Part shown: positions 50,871-60,967 of the stretch, in pieces
How positions within the stretch are numbered: the first letter of the stretch is position 1
Layout: every line of letters begins with the position of its first letter
Source of the DNA: Sphingobacteriia bacterium
GTDB lineage: Bacteria; Bacteroidota; Bacteroidia; Chitinophagales; Chitinophagaceae
DNA: 64,000 nt
Direction of reading: 5' to 3'
Assembly: GCA_004294135.1 (NCBI GenBank)
Contig: RDZY01000009.1
Coordinates: forward strand, 1-64,000
The notes under the pieces: model-generated
What the model saw: the letters and a program-made list of their open reading frames with translations, nothing else
What the model was told of the DNA's origin: nothing
Database searches by the model: none
Position numbers and translations under genes: made by a program

Positions 50871-52523
50871 TTGCTTAAAAAATTAACCATACAGAATTAC
50901 GCCATCATCAATGAGATTGCCATTGAATTCTCTCCCTATATGAATACCATCACTGGAGAGACTGGTGCAGGTAAAAGTATTTTAATGGGTGCATTGAGCT
51001 TAATATTGGGAGAAAGAGCAGATAGTTCCGTTCTGGTACAGAAAGACAAGAAATGCACCATTGAAGGGCTTTTTAGTGTAGAGAATAAGCTTGGAGTCGC
51101 CCTTTTTCTACAAGAACAGGATATAGATGAAGAAGCCGAACTTATTTTAAGAAGAGAGATAGGAGTAAATGGAAAATCGCGCGCTTTTATTAATGATAGT
51201 CCCGCCACTTTACAACAACTGAAACAACTGTCAGCCTTACTGGTAGATTTACACCAACAATTTGACACACTAGAACTTGGCGATACCGCTTTTCAAAGAA
51301 CAGTAATAGATGCATTAGCTGGCAATGAACTATTACTGGGTGCATACAGAAAAAAATATAGAGCTTGGGCGGCTATTTATGCTGATATCAGATTATTAGA
51401 ACAACAAAAATTAGCTTCGTTAAAAGAATACGATTATCATCTTTTTTTATTCAATGAACTGGATCAGTTATCGTTGAAAGAAAATGAGTTGGAATTACTA
51501 ACTGAAGAGTTGAAATTATTGGGTAATGCAGAAGGCATTAAAGCAAGCCTTGCTAAAATTTATGCTGCGCTTAATGAATCAGAAACGCCAATTGTATCAA
51601 CCCTAAAACAACTCAGTAGCCAGCTTTCCTCGGTACAGCATTTACTAAATGATGCTGAGATTTTATCAAATAGAATAAAAGCAACACAAATTGAGTTACA
51701 AGATATTGGAGAAGAAATAGATCGCTTAAATAACAGCATTCAATTTGATGAAAAGAGAATTGAGTGGATCAATGAGCGACTGAGTGATGGATATAAACTT
51801 TTAAAGAAACATGGTGCAACAACAACAACCGAATTGTTATTGCTGCATCAATCTTTCAGCAATCAACTGAACAGCAAAGTACAACTAGATGAGCTGATTG
51901 CTGCAAGGCAAAAAGAAGCGGACTTATTGTTGAGTAATTTAAAAACATCTGCGAAAATCATGGGCGAAGCAAGAGAGAAATCTGCTTTACCGTTTGAAAA
52001 ATCTGTCAACCAATTACTGGCAAAAGTGGGGATGCCCAATGCAAGAATTAAAGTGAATCTGACACCAGTGGAATTGTATGAATTTGGTAAAGAGCAGGTA
52101 GATATTTTTTTTGATGCCAACAAGAGCAATCGTTTTGAGCCCATTAGAAAAGTAGCCAGTGGTGGAGAATTGAGTAGGTTGATGCTATGCATCAAATCAC
52201 TTGTGGCTGCGTGTATTGATTTACCTACCCTTATTTTTGATGAGATAGATACGGGTATTTCCGGAGAAGCAGCAAAACAAGTGGGATTAATTATGCAACA
52301 GATGGCCGATCAACGCCAGATCATTTGTATTACTCACCAGCCTCAGATTGCTGGCAAAGCGCATGCACATTATTTTGTATACAAAGAACAGGAGAAAAAT
52401 ACGGTAAAGACCAATATACGTTTACTTACAAAAGAAGAAAGAATTACGGCCATAGCGCAAATGTTAAGTGGAGAAAAACCTACAGCCGCCGCTTTGGAAA
52501 ATGCAAGGGAGATGATGGGTTGA
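50871..52523 (+). CDS. recN: DNA repair protein RecN
   Basis: LTIQNYAIINEIAIEFSPYMNTITGETGAGKSILMGALSLILGERAD; ASGGELSRLMLCIKSL; LIFDEIDTGISGEAAKQVG. Confidence 0.96.
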   Translation: MLKKLTIQNYAIINEIAIEFSPYMNTITGETGAGKSILMGALSLILGERADSSVLVQKDKKCTIEGLFSVENKLGVALFLQEQDIDEEAELILRREIGVNGKSRAFINDSPATLQQLKQLSALLVDLHQQFDTLELGDTAFQRTVIDALAGNELLLGAYRKKYRAWAAIYADIRLLEQQKLASLKEYDYHLFLFNELDQLSLKENELELLTEELKLLGNAEGIKASLAKIYAALNESETPIVSTLKQLSSQLSSVQHLLNDAEILSNRIKATQIELQDIGEEIDRLNNSIQFDEKRIEWINERLSDGYKLLKKHGATTTTELLLLHQSFSNQLNSKVQLDELIAARQKEADLLLSNLKTSAKIMGEAREKSALPFEKSVNQLLAKVGMPNARIKVNLTPVELYEFGKEQVDIFFDANKSNRFEPIRKVASGGELSRLMLCIKSLVAACIDLPTLIFDEIDTGISGEAAKQVGLIMQQMADQRQIICITHQPQIAGKAHAHYFVYKEQEKNTVKTNIRLLTKEERITAIAQMLSGEKPTAAALENAREMMG

Positions 52524-52593
52524 TATTTTGAATTCCAAACTTAGTTGTATATTGGTCGCCTGAAATTGAATTAAAATTTAAAAAAATAAAGGG

Positions 52594-53418
52594 ATGTCAT
52601 ATAATTTATTAAAAGGAAAACGCGGTATTATTACTGGAGCATTAGATGAAAATTCAATTGCTTGGAAAGTAGCAGAAAAAGCACACGAAGAAGGTGCAAT
52701 TTTTGTATTGACCAATGCTCCTATTGCTATGCGTATGGGAGAGATCAATAAATTGGCAGAAAAAACAGGATCTAAAATTATTCCGGCTGACGCGACTAAT
52801 GTAGACGAACTCACCCATCTTTTTACTGAATCACAAGAAGTTTTAGGTGGTAAATTAGATTTTGTTTTACACTCCATCGGTATGAGTGTAAATATTCGCA
52901 AGAAAATTCCTTATACAGAATCCAACTACGACTATTTCGCAAAAGGAATTGATGTATCTGCCATGTCTTTTCACAAAATGCTGGCTGTTGCAAAAAAATT
53001 AGACGCCATTAATGAATGGGGAAGCGTAGTGGCACTTACTTATATGGCTGCACAAAGAACATTTCCTTTTTATACCGATATGGCCGATATCAAAGCCATG
53101 TTAGAATCTATTGCACGCAGCTTTGGCTATCATTATGGATTAGAGAAAAAAGTGAGGATCAATACCGTCTCTCAATCTCCCACCAAAACTACCGCAGGCA
53201 CTGGTATTAAAGGGTTTGGGGACTTCTATGATTTTGCCAATGCAGTGGCTCCACTGGGCAATGCAAGTGCCGAAGATTGTGCCAATTATTGCATTACACT
53301 GTTTTCTGACTTGACTAGAATGGTAACCATGCAAAATTTATTTCATGATGGTGGTTATTCAACCACTGGCGTGAGCAATGAAGTAATGGAAAAATTAGGC
53401 ATTGCCAATCAGGAATAA
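52594..53418 (+). CDS. fabI: Enoyl-ACP reductase
   Basis: KGKRGIITGALDENSIAWKVAEKAHEEGA; SIARSFGYHYGLEKKVRINTVSQSPTKTTAGTGIKGF. Confidence 0.94.
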   Translation: MSYNLLKGKRGIITGALDENSIAWKVAEKAHEEGAIFVLTNAPIAMRMGEINKLAEKTGSKIIPADATNVDELTHLFTESQEVLGGKLDFVLHSIGMSVNIRKKIPYTESNYDYFAKGIDVSAMSFHKMLAVAKKLDAINEWGSVVALTYMAAQRTFPFYTDMADIKAMLESIARSFGYHYGLEKKVRINTVSQSPTKTTAGTGIKGFGDFYDFANAVAPLGNASAEDCANYCITLFSDLTRMVTMQNLFHDGGYSTTGVSNEVMEKLGIANQE

Positions 53419-53431
53419 TCAAATTTAGTAT

Positions 53432-53695
53432 ATGAATTGGAATGATGTATTGGGATATATTGGTGCATTTTTAAGTGCCATCACTTTTATACCTCAAGTA
53501 TGGCAGGCATGGAAAACAAAGCGTGTAGGCGACCTCAGCATCTGGATGATACTTATTGTAATATGTAGTTGTATAGTCTGGTTAATTTATGCAGCCACTG
53601 TAAAAAGTGGACCAGTTATTGCGGCCAATTTAATTGTGTTGGCATTGGCACTGGTATTGTTTTATTTTAAAATTACATTCAAGCCAAAACCATAG
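53432..53695 (+). CDS. SemiSWEET / PQ-loop sugar transporter
   Basis: 87 aa, three predicted TMs, GYIGAFLSAITFIPQVWQAWKTKRVGDLSIWM. Confidence 0.85.
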   Translation: MNWNDVLGYIGAFLSAITFIPQVWQAWKTKRVGDLSIWMILIVICSCIVWLIYAATVKSGPVIAANLIVLALALVLFYFKITFKPKP

Positions 53696-53723
53696 ACTTT
53701 AACAGTAGTTTGATAAAAATAGT

Positions 53724-53753
53724 AAAGGCTAACCGGATATCCAGTTAGCCTTT
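53724..53753. terminator. Bidirectional terminator
   Basis: AAAGGCTAAC...GTTAGCCTTT between convergent genes. Confidence 0.65.
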
Positions 53754-53783
53754 ATATATTAGTAAGCTGTTGCAGCTTTGAAA

Positions 53784-54005
53784 TTAGTATTCGTCTTCAT
53801 TAAACATAAAATCTTCTTGACTAGGATAGTCCGGCCATATATCCTCAATACTCTCATATACTTCTCCCTCGTCTTCTAACTCTTGCAGGTTCTCCACTAC
53901 TTCTAGTGGCGCACCGCTACGGATAGAATAATCAATTAGCTCATCCTTGGTAGCAGGCCAAGGTGCTTCTTCTAAATAACTTGCTAATTCTAGGGTCCAA
54001 AACAT
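53784..54005 (-). CDS. DUF2795 domain-containing protein
   Basis: MFWTLELASYLEEAPWPATKDELIDYSIRSGAPLEVVENLQELEDEGEVYESIEDIWPDYPSQEDFMFNEDEY. Confidence 0.88.
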   Translation of the reverse strand: MFWTLELASYLEEAPWPATKDELIDYSIRSGAPLEVVENLQELEDEGEVYESIEDIWPDYPSQEDFMFNEDEY

Positions 54006-54144
54006 AGTCTCGATTATTTTTGCAAAAGTAACCGTATAAATGATATTACCAAATGCTTGTTTTCACCCATGTGCAAAGAAATGTTTAAAACTGAGTAGTT
54101 TGGGTAGTCTTTTGTAGGTTTGTTGCAGAAATCATTTAATATTC

Positions 54145-54801
54145 ATGCTGAAAGCAGAAAAAATTACTCGAACATTTGGCGATTTAGCCGTCTTAAAAGG
54201 TGTAGATATCCATATTAAGGAAGGAGAGATGGTGAGTATTATAGGTGCTTCTGGAGCAGGGAAAAGTAGTTTTCTTCATATTTTAGGCACATTGGACCAG
54301 CCCGATTCAGGATCTATATGGCTAAAAGAGCAATCTATTAAAGCATTATCACCCCGAGAATTGGCTGCTTTTCGCAATAAGCATATTGGATTTATTTTTC
54401 AATTCCACCATTTATTACCAGAATTTGATGCACTTGAAAATATTTGTATTCCGGGATGGATTGCGGGAAAACCCAAGAAAGAAGTGAAGGATAGAGCCAT
54501 GGAATTACTTGACTTACTTGGGTTAAAAAATAGGTCGCTACACAAACCCCAGCAATTATCTGGCGGTGAACAACAAAGGGTTGCCGTTGCTAGGGCATTG
54601 ATGAATGACCCCGCAATTGTATTTGCCGATGAGCCTACTGGTAACCTAGACAGTAGTAATGCCAAACAGCTTCACCAGCTTTTTGTACAATTGAATAAAG
54701 CTATTCGTACTTCTTTTTTAATTGTTACCCACAATGAGGAATTGGCTGCAATGAGCACAAGGGTATTGCAAATGAAGGATGGAAAAATAATTACACCCTA
54801 G
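54145..54801 (+). CDS. lolD: ABC transporter ATP-binding protein (LolD-like)
   Basis: [60 protein letters not shown]. Confidence 0.88.
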   Translation: MLKAEKITRTFGDLAVLKGVDIHIKEGEMVSIIGASGAGKSSFLHILGTLDQPDSGSIWLKEQSIKALSPRELAAFRNKHIGFIFQFHHLLPEFDALENICIPGWIAGKPKKEVKDRAMELLDLLGLKNRSLHKPQQLSGGEQQRVAVARALMNDPAIVFADEPTGNLDSSNAKQLHQLFVQLNKAIRTSFLIVTHNEELAAMSTRVLQMKDGKIITP

Positions 54802-55351
54802 GCTTCCACGGAATTTCTGCAATACCTAATTGGAAACCAATATAACGCGAGAGTACAAATAAATAATCGCTCAACCTATTCAGGTATTTAATCACCAGTG
54901 GATCTACAAACAAATCTTGTTCCTGCATATTTACACAACAACGTTCTGCACGGCGGCATACACATCGTGCAATATGAGATTGCGATACCGCCAAATGACC
55001 TCCCGGTAAAACAAAGAATTTCATTGGGGGAAGCGATTCATTCATCGCATCAATTTCATTTTCGAGCAACAGAATATCCGTCTCTTTCAAATCTGGAATT
55101 TTCATCAAAGGCTCTTTATCGGGATCACAGGCTAGTGAAGATCCAACCGTAAAAAGTCGATCCTGAATTTCTTTTAAAATATTTTTTGAATGTGGGTCGG
55201 TACAATAATCACCTATCACTCCAACCCATGAATTAAGTTCATCTACTGTGCCATAAGTATCAATACGGATATGGCTTTTAGGCACTTTGGTTCCCCCAAT
55301 TAAAGATGTTTTTCCTAAATCACCCGTTTTTGTATAAATTTTGAATGCCAT
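54791..55351 (-). CDS. Cob(I)yrinic acid a,c-diamide adenosyltransferase (PduO type)
   Basis: IYTKTGDLGKTSLIGGTKVPKSHIRIDTYGTVDELNSWVG; SHIARCVCRRAERCCV; YLNRLSDYLFVLSRYI. Confidence 0.93.
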   Translation of the reverse strand: MAFKIYTKTGDLGKTSLIGGTKVPKSHIRIDTYGTVDELNSWVGVIGDYCTDPHSKNILKEIQDRLFTVGSSLACDPDKEPLMKIPDLKETDILLLENEIDAMNESLPPMKFFVLPGGHLAVSQSHIARCVCRRAERCCVNMQEQDLFVDPLVIKYLNRLSDYLFVLSRYIGFQLGIAEIPWKPRV

Positions 55352-55410
55352 ATAATGCTTGTTGTAGGGTAATTACAATGCATGAACCCAAAAGGTTCAG
55401 CCTAGTAATA

Positions 55411-56124
55411 TTAGATCAATTTGATACCTGCAAATTCTTTAGTGGTATCTGTTTCCACTAGCCCATCTCTCAAACGGACTACCCTATGCGCATACGCTGC
55501 AATATCTTCTTCATGGGTAACAAGTACAACTGTATTACCAGCTGCTTGTAGTCTCCCAAATATTTGCATTACTTCTACCGAAGTTTTAGAATCAAGGTTA
55601 CCAGTAGGTTCATCCGCCAATAAGATAGAAGGATTGTTTACCAACGCACGGGCAATGGCAACACGTTGAATTTGACCGCCACTAAGCTCATTGGAACGGT
55701 GGTGACTTCTTTCTGCCAATCCCACTTTCTCCAGAGCAGCCATTGATCTTTCAATGCGTTCTTTTTTAGAAACACCCGCATACACCAATGGTAATGCTAC
55801 ATTCTCCGCAGCACTTAGGCGGGGTAACAAATTAAATTGTTGGAATACAAATCCTATTTCGGTATTTCGAACTTCTGCCAAATCATCATCAGGCATTTTA
55901 CTTACGTCTTTATTATTCAAAATATAACTGCCACCTGTTGGAGAATCTAAGCAACCCAAAATATTCATCAAGGTACTTTTACCGCTACCAGAAGGTCCCA
56001 TTAGCGCAACATATTCATTTTTGAAAATATCAAGCGTAATTCCTTTTAATACAGGAATGGCTTGGTTGCCCATAAAATAGCTTTTTTCAATGTTCTGTAA
56101 GTGTATGATTGATTCGTTGCTCAT
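55411..56124 (-). CDS. ABC transporter ATP-binding protein (MacB/LolD-like)
   Basis: [60 protein letters not shown]. Confidence 0.92.
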   Translation of the reverse strand: MSNESIIHLQNIEKSYFMGNQAIPVLKGITLDIFKNEYVALMGPSGSGKSTLMNILGCLDSPTGGSYILNNKDVSKMPDDDLAEVRNTEIGFVFQQFNLLPRLSAAENVALPLVYAGVSKKERIERSMAALEKVGLAERSHHRSNELSGGQIQRVAIARALVNNPSILLADEPTGNLDSKTSVEVMQIFGRLQAAGNTVVLVTHEEDIAAYAHRVVRLRDGLVETDTTKEFAGIKLI

Positions 56125-56133
56125 GCTATTTTT

Positions 56134-56424
56134 TTACTTTTTAATTACTGTAGGTACTTTAAAATAATGCTCGCTGGCAATAGGAGAAGATTTTAAAGCT
56201 TCCTGTTGGGTAATACTACCTGAGATTTCATCCGTTCTCCAAATATTGGTTGCTTCAGACATGAATAAAAGAGGCTCAACACCAGTAGTATCTACCTCCT
56301 GCAACTGCTCTATAAAGCCGACCATATTAGAAAGATCTTGTTGAATACGAGCTTGCTGAACTGGCTCAAATGAGAGGCGAGCCAAGTGTGCCAAATGCTG
56401 TATTGTTTCCTGGGAAATATCCAT
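56134..56424 (-). CDS. gatC: Asp-tRNA(Asn)/Glu-tRNA(Gln) amidotransferase subunit C
   Basis: IQHLAHLARLSFEPVQQARIQQDLSNMVGFIEQLQEVDTTGVEPL. Confidence 0.93.
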   Translation of the reverse strand: MDISQETIQHLAHLARLSFEPVQQARIQQDLSNMVGFIEQLQEVDTTGVEPLLFMSEATNIWRTDEISGSITQQEALKSSPIASEHYFKVPTVIKK

Positions 56425-56780
56425 TTAACAAAAGTAATAGAATCGGGCTGACCAAAATAGGTAAAATTTTAAAAGGTAATAATACAAAAGCAACGGTTAT
56501 ATGAGTCCACAATACCCAACCTATGATTGGCATTCTGGGCTAATTGATTAATTAGGTTAATCAATTTTTGGCCTTTTCAGCTTTTATTTGAACCATTTTA
56601 AAAAATAATTGTAAATCTGTTGAAAAGCATAAAAATTCACAAAAGCGACTGCTGGTAAGGGTTTTAAGGTAATCATTCAAAAAAAGAGTACCAAGATCTT
56701 GGTATTTTAAAAAATAATAATGAGTTAACTATAAAAATGTTTCTATTTTTCACTAATTTGTAAAAACAAATCCCCCGATT

Positions 56781-56861
56781 ATGTTAGTTTATATCCTTTT
56801 AGCAGTTTACTTAGTATGCTTGTATTTAGCATACAAAGGTGCAGCGATTTCAGAAGAATAA
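56781..56861 (+). CDS. Putative 26-aa single-pass membrane microprotein
   Basis: ATG...TAA ORF MLVYILLAVYLVCLYLAYKGAAISEE, absent from the ORF track; followed by its own terminator. Confidence 0.4.
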   Translation: MLVYILLAVYLVCLYLAYKGAAISEE

Positions 56862-56888
56862 TATACTTCCGAAAGCCCACCACTTAAG

Positions 56889-56927
56889 ATATCAAACTTT
56901 TCCCCCGAATTGTTTGATATTTTTTTT
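56889..56927 (+). terminator. Rho-independent terminator
   Basis: ATATCAAAC-ttttcccccgaatt-GTTTGATAT followed by a T8-class run. Confidence 0.7.
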
Positions 56928-57026
56928 GCCCCTATTTTGATGAGAAAAGTCGTTTTTTACCCTATCTTCGAATAATAGTTGCATAACTAACTATCTTGCT
57001 GTCCCAATCATATTAAAATCAAAAAG

Positions 57027-59402
57027 ATGAATCGTTCAATTAAAAAAGTGGCCATTCTAGGCAGTGGCGTAATGGGCTCTAGAATTGCTTGTCATTTTGC
57101 AGGCATTGGTCTACCTGTTCTTTTATTAGACATGGTAGCTCCATCTGCTACCAATAGCACCCTAGCTGCAGCACGCAATCAATTGGTGAACGAGGCATTG
57201 CAATCCGCCATTAAAAGCAATCCATCGCCTGTTTTTACCAAAGCAGCCATCGGTAAGATAAAGACTGGAAATTTTGACGATAATATGCAAGATATTGCTG
57301 GTTGTGATTGGATCATTGAGGTAGTGGTAGAGCGACTTGACATCAAACAAATGATCTACGAAAAAGTAGAACATTATAGAAAACCGGGTACTATAATCAG
57401 CTCCAATACTTCGGGTATTCCCATTCATTTAATGGCAGAAGGAAGAAGTGAGGATTTTAAAAAACATTTTTGTGGTACACACTTTTTTAACCCTCCTCGT
57501 TATTTGCGTTTACTCGAAATTATTCCTACGCCTTTTACAGATCAGTCGGTTATAGATTTTCTAATGCATTATGGCGACCTATTCCTTGGCAAAACAACGG
57601 TGCTATGTAAAGACACGCCTGCCTTTATAGCCAATAGGATTGGCGTTTTCAGCATCATGAGTATTTTTCACATCATGGATCAACAAAAATTATCCATTGA
57701 TGAAATTGATGCTTTAACAGGCCCTATTATTGGACGGCCGAAATCGGCCACTTTCCGTACCGCTGATGTAGTAGGTATTGATACCTTGGTGAAAGTTGCC
57801 AAAGGTGTAGCCGAAAACTGTCCCCAAGATGAGGCCAAAACTATTTTCAATATCCCTACTTGGTTGGAGCAATTATTAAACAACAAATGGTTGGGCGACA
57901 AGACGGGACAAGGTTTCTTTAAAAAAATAAAATCAGCAACGGGCAAGGAAATACAAACCCTTAACCTAATCACCATGGAATATGGGGCTAGGGTGAAACC
58001 AAAATTTGCCAGCATAGAAACAGCAAAACCCATAGAAGATTTAAAGCAACGCATTAAAATATTAAGCGCAGCACAGGATAAAGCCGGAATATTTTATCGT
58101 GCCTTTCACCACTCATTGTTTTCCTATATCTCTTTTCGCATTCCTGAAATAAGCAATGAATTATATCGCGTGGACGATGCTATGATGGCGGGTTTTGGTT
58201 GGGAAATAGGCGCATTTGAAAGTTGGGATACATTGGGCGTAGCAGCTACCGTTGCTGCTATGAAGACCGGTGGATATGCGGTAGCTCCATGGGTTGAAGA
58301 AATGCTTACTGCTGGCGCTAGCTGTTTCTATAAAGTAGAAGCTGGCAAGAAAATGTATTACGATCCTGCTTCTAAATCGTATAAAGTAATTCCTGGTGGG
58401 GAGTCTTTCTTGATTTTAAAGAATCATAGTGATCAATTGATTTGGAAAAACAGTGCCTGCAAAATGGTTGATATTGGAGATGGCGTTGCTGGTTTTGAAT
58501 GGAGTACTAAAATGAATAGTATTGGCGGTGAAGTATTGGAAGGATTGAATAAAGCCATTGGCATTGCTGAGGAAAAATACAAGGGATTGGTGATTGCAAA
58601 TGAAGGCCCTAATTTTAGTGCGGGTGCTAATGTGGGTATGATTTTTATGTTGGCTATTGAGCAAGAATACGATGAATTAGATATGGCCATTCGAATGTTT
58701 CAGAACAGCATGATGCGCCTTCGTTATTCCAGTATACCTGTGGTTACAGCACCGCATGGTTTAACATTGGGGGGAGGTTGTGAAATGAATTTACACGCCG
58801 ATAAAATTTGTGCTGCTGCGGAAACCTATATAGGCTTGGTTGAGCTGGGTGTTGGATTAATTCCTGGCGGCGGAGGTAGCAAAGAATTTGCGCTGCGTGC
58901 TAGTGATGAACTTCACGAAGATGAGCCTGAGACCAATACCTTAAAAAAACGTTTCTTTTCCATCGCAACTGCTAAAGTAGCTACTTCGGCACAGGAATCT
59001 TTTGAGCTTGGTATTATGCGGCCCGGCAAAGATGAAGTAGTGATGAATATCAGCAGAAGAATTGCAGTTGCTAAGAAATCAGTTTTAACTATTCACGAAC
59101 AAGGTTACCTACTGCCCACTATTCGAAAGGATATTAAAGTATTGGGCAAATCAGGATTAGGTGCTATGTTTGCTGGCATCAACCAAATGTGGAGAGGTGG
59201 TTATGCAACTGATCATGATGCGCTGGTGGCGCGAAAATTAGCTTATGTATTGTGTGGCGGAGATCTAAGCGATCAAACAATGGTATCGGAACAATACCTG
59301 CTCGATTTAGAAAGAGAGGCATTTCTAAGCCTATGTGGTGAGAAAAAAACATTGGAAAGAATACAAAGTGTTCTCAAAAACGGAAGACCCATCAGAAATT
59401 AG
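57027..59402 (+). CDS. 3-hydroxyacyl-CoA dehydrogenase / enoyl-CoA hydratase fusion
   Basis: VAILGSGVMGSRIACHFAGIGLPVLLLD Rossmann; SNTSGIPIH; GTHFFNPPRYLRLLEII; C-terminal crotonase LTLGGGCEMNLHADKICAAAETYIGLVELGVGLIPGGGG. Confidence 0.93.
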   Translation: MNRSIKKVAILGSGVMGSRIACHFAGIGLPVLLLDMVAPSATNSTLAAARNQLVNEALQSAIKSNPSPVFTKAAIGKIKTGNFDDNMQDIAGCDWIIEVVVERLDIKQMIYEKVEHYRKPGTIISSNTSGIPIHLMAEGRSEDFKKHFCGTHFFNPPRYLRLLEIIPTPFTDQSVIDFLMHYGDLFLGKTTVLCKDTPAFIANRIGVFSIMSIFHIMDQQKLSIDEIDALTGPIIGRPKSATFRTADVVGIDTLVKVAKGVAENCPQDEAKTIFNIPTWLEQLLNNKWLGDKTGQGFFKKIKSATGKEIQTLNLITMEYGARVKPKFASIETAKPIEDLKQRIKILSAAQDKAGIFYRAFHHSLFSYISFRIPEISNELYRVDDAMMAGFGWEIGAFESWDTLGVAATVAAMKTGGYAVAPWVEEMLTAGASCFYKVEAGKKMYYDPASKSYKVIPGGESFLILKNHSDQLIWKNSACKMVDIGDGVAGFEWSTKMNSIGGEVLEGLNKAIGIAEEKYKGLVIANEGPNFSAGANVGMIFMLAIEQEYDELDMAIRMFQNSMMRLRYSSIPVVTAPHGLTLGGGCEMNLHADKICAAAETYIGLVELGVGLIPGGGGSKEFALRASDELHEDEPETNTLKKRFFSIATAKVATSAQESFELGIMRPGKDEVVMNISRRIAVAKKSVLTIHEQGYLLPTIRKDIKVLGKSGLGAMFAGINQMWRGGYATDHDALVARKLAYVLCGGDLSDQTMVSEQYLLDLEREAFLSLCGEKKTLERIQSVLKNGRPIRN

Positions 59403-60967
59403 CGAATGCTATAAATGATCCAATTTTCAGTTTCAAATACACGGCTGGGCTTTAGTTCCAGCCGCTCTGTCATTATATTTAAGTTGTACGCATTTAAGGC
59501 GGTAAAATTATGTAATCGATTTACCCTTTTTGCTACGCAGATAAATTCAACGGATAAAACAGGGTTTTCTATAACCGTCACAAAATTCTGTTGCATCGGC
59601 ATTACCAAACCTTCTAATGTAGGAAGGTGTGCAACAATAGGATAGGCAGCCGCGTCGTCAATTAATATGGGTCGCTTGCTTGAAACTACACTAGAAATAT
59701 ATTCAGCAATGATTTTAACCTCGGATGCTTTTTTAGGCTTTATCCATTCGGAGGGGCTGGTAAGCACTGCATAAAAATCTTTCTCTTCAAAATCGCTGGT
59801 CTCCTTAAAGTAATAAATCCCCCCTAATATGGTCAACACCGTACTACCCAATAAAATAGCAGATGAAATTCTTTTGGTAAATCGTAATTGGCCCGTATAA
59901 CTCAAGGCTACGAATGCCATTACAATAATGATGATAAAATACTCGGTTGTTAAATAATATTGAGCATCAATCAATACAATTGAAAAGAAAATAAGGGGTG
60001 TTAAAATAGTAAATAACTCATACAACTTACCCTTAAAAAATAAGAGTGCTACAATGAATAAGGGTGCTAAAAAAATTGTGAATAAGGGAAAAACAATCTG
60101 GGTTTGTTTCATCAAATTCCCTGGTGAACCCTGCTCAAGTATTTTAGTAATAGAAGCGGTTCCTGTAACGCGCCAGTTGGCATATTGACTGCTTAAAAAA
60201 TAAGTAGGGTCGCCCGCGTGTGATTCATTCAATGTTCTAAAAAGGTAGATTGCACCCAGCGGAAGTAGGTACAAAACCAAATACAAAGCGACGGTTCTAT
60301 TTACCAATTTCCTTCGCAGAGAACGGTTGTTTAATGCCTGATAATATTGGAATACCACTGGTTCATCCTTGGCTACTTTAATACCTTCTAATGATACCAG
60401 TACAACAAAGGGTAAGAAAGAGAGTACCAGCCAAAGAAAATTAATTTCAGAAAAAATTAAAGTCGCCAAGTAGATACTTGCCAGTGATAAATAATAAGTA
60501 GTTTGACTGCGATAATAATTAAAAAGGCTTCGAAATAATAAATAAAAACTGAGCATTATCGCTGCTATATTTCTACCGCTCACTGCTGAAAAAATAAATT
60601 GTGGATGAAACACAAATAAAAGTAGCAGGCAAAAAAACATGGTTTTACCCGGCAAAGCAGAGTCTCTTATATCCACCGCCATAAAATAGAATAGAAACGA
60701 CATGATTACAATCGTAGAGGCAATGGGTGCAAACAAATAGCCAAAAGGAGAAAACAATACATTAACTAAAAAAACAGTCGTAGGAAAAGTAGTACCTAGT
60801 GTAAGTAGGGTATTTTCCTTGTATTCAAAAAGTAGTTTTAATTTTTCAGCATAAAATAATCTTTCGGTATGCTCATATCCATTTCTATGAAACAACCAAG
60901 CCAGTACTATATAATGAAGTACAAGCAATAAAGAAATAATTCTTATTTGATTATTGGTAAGTTGCAT
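59399..60967 (-). CDS. Multi-pass integral membrane protein of an exopolysaccharide cassette (start chosen at MQLTNNQIRI)
   Basis: Strongly hydrophobic, many TM segments; ATG overlaps the glycosyltransferase stop as TAATG. Confidence 0.7.
   Translation of the reverse strand: MQLTNNQIRIISLLLVLHYIVLAWLFHRNGYEHTERLFYAEKLKLLFEYKENTLLTLGTTFPTTVFLVNVLFSPFGYLFAPIASTIVIMSFLFYFMAVDIRDSALPGKTMFFCLLLLFVFHPQFIFSAVSGRNIAAIMLSFYLLFRSLFNYYRSQTTYYLSLASIYLATLIFSEINFLWLVLSFLPFVVLVSLEGIKVAKDEPVVFQYYQALNNRSLRRKLVNRTVALYLVLYLLPLGAIYLFRTLNESHAGDPTYFLSSQYANWRVTGTASITKILEQGSPGNLMKQTQIVFPLFTIFLAPLFIVALLFFKGKLYELFTILTPLIFFSIVLIDAQYYLTTEYFIIIIVMAFVALSYTGQLRFTKRISSAILLGSTVLTILGGIYYFKETSDFEEKDFYAVLTSPSEWIKPKKASEVKIIAEYISSVVSSKRPILIDDAAAYPIVAHLPTLEGLVMPMQQNFVTVIENPVLSVEFICVAKRVNRLHNFTALNAYNLNIMTERLELKPSRVFETENWIIYSIR

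Noticed and set aside
54145-56124. Two LolD/MacB-like ATPases without adjacent permeases
   Set aside because: Such orphan ATPase genes are common in Bacteroidota; permeases are often encoded elsewhere.
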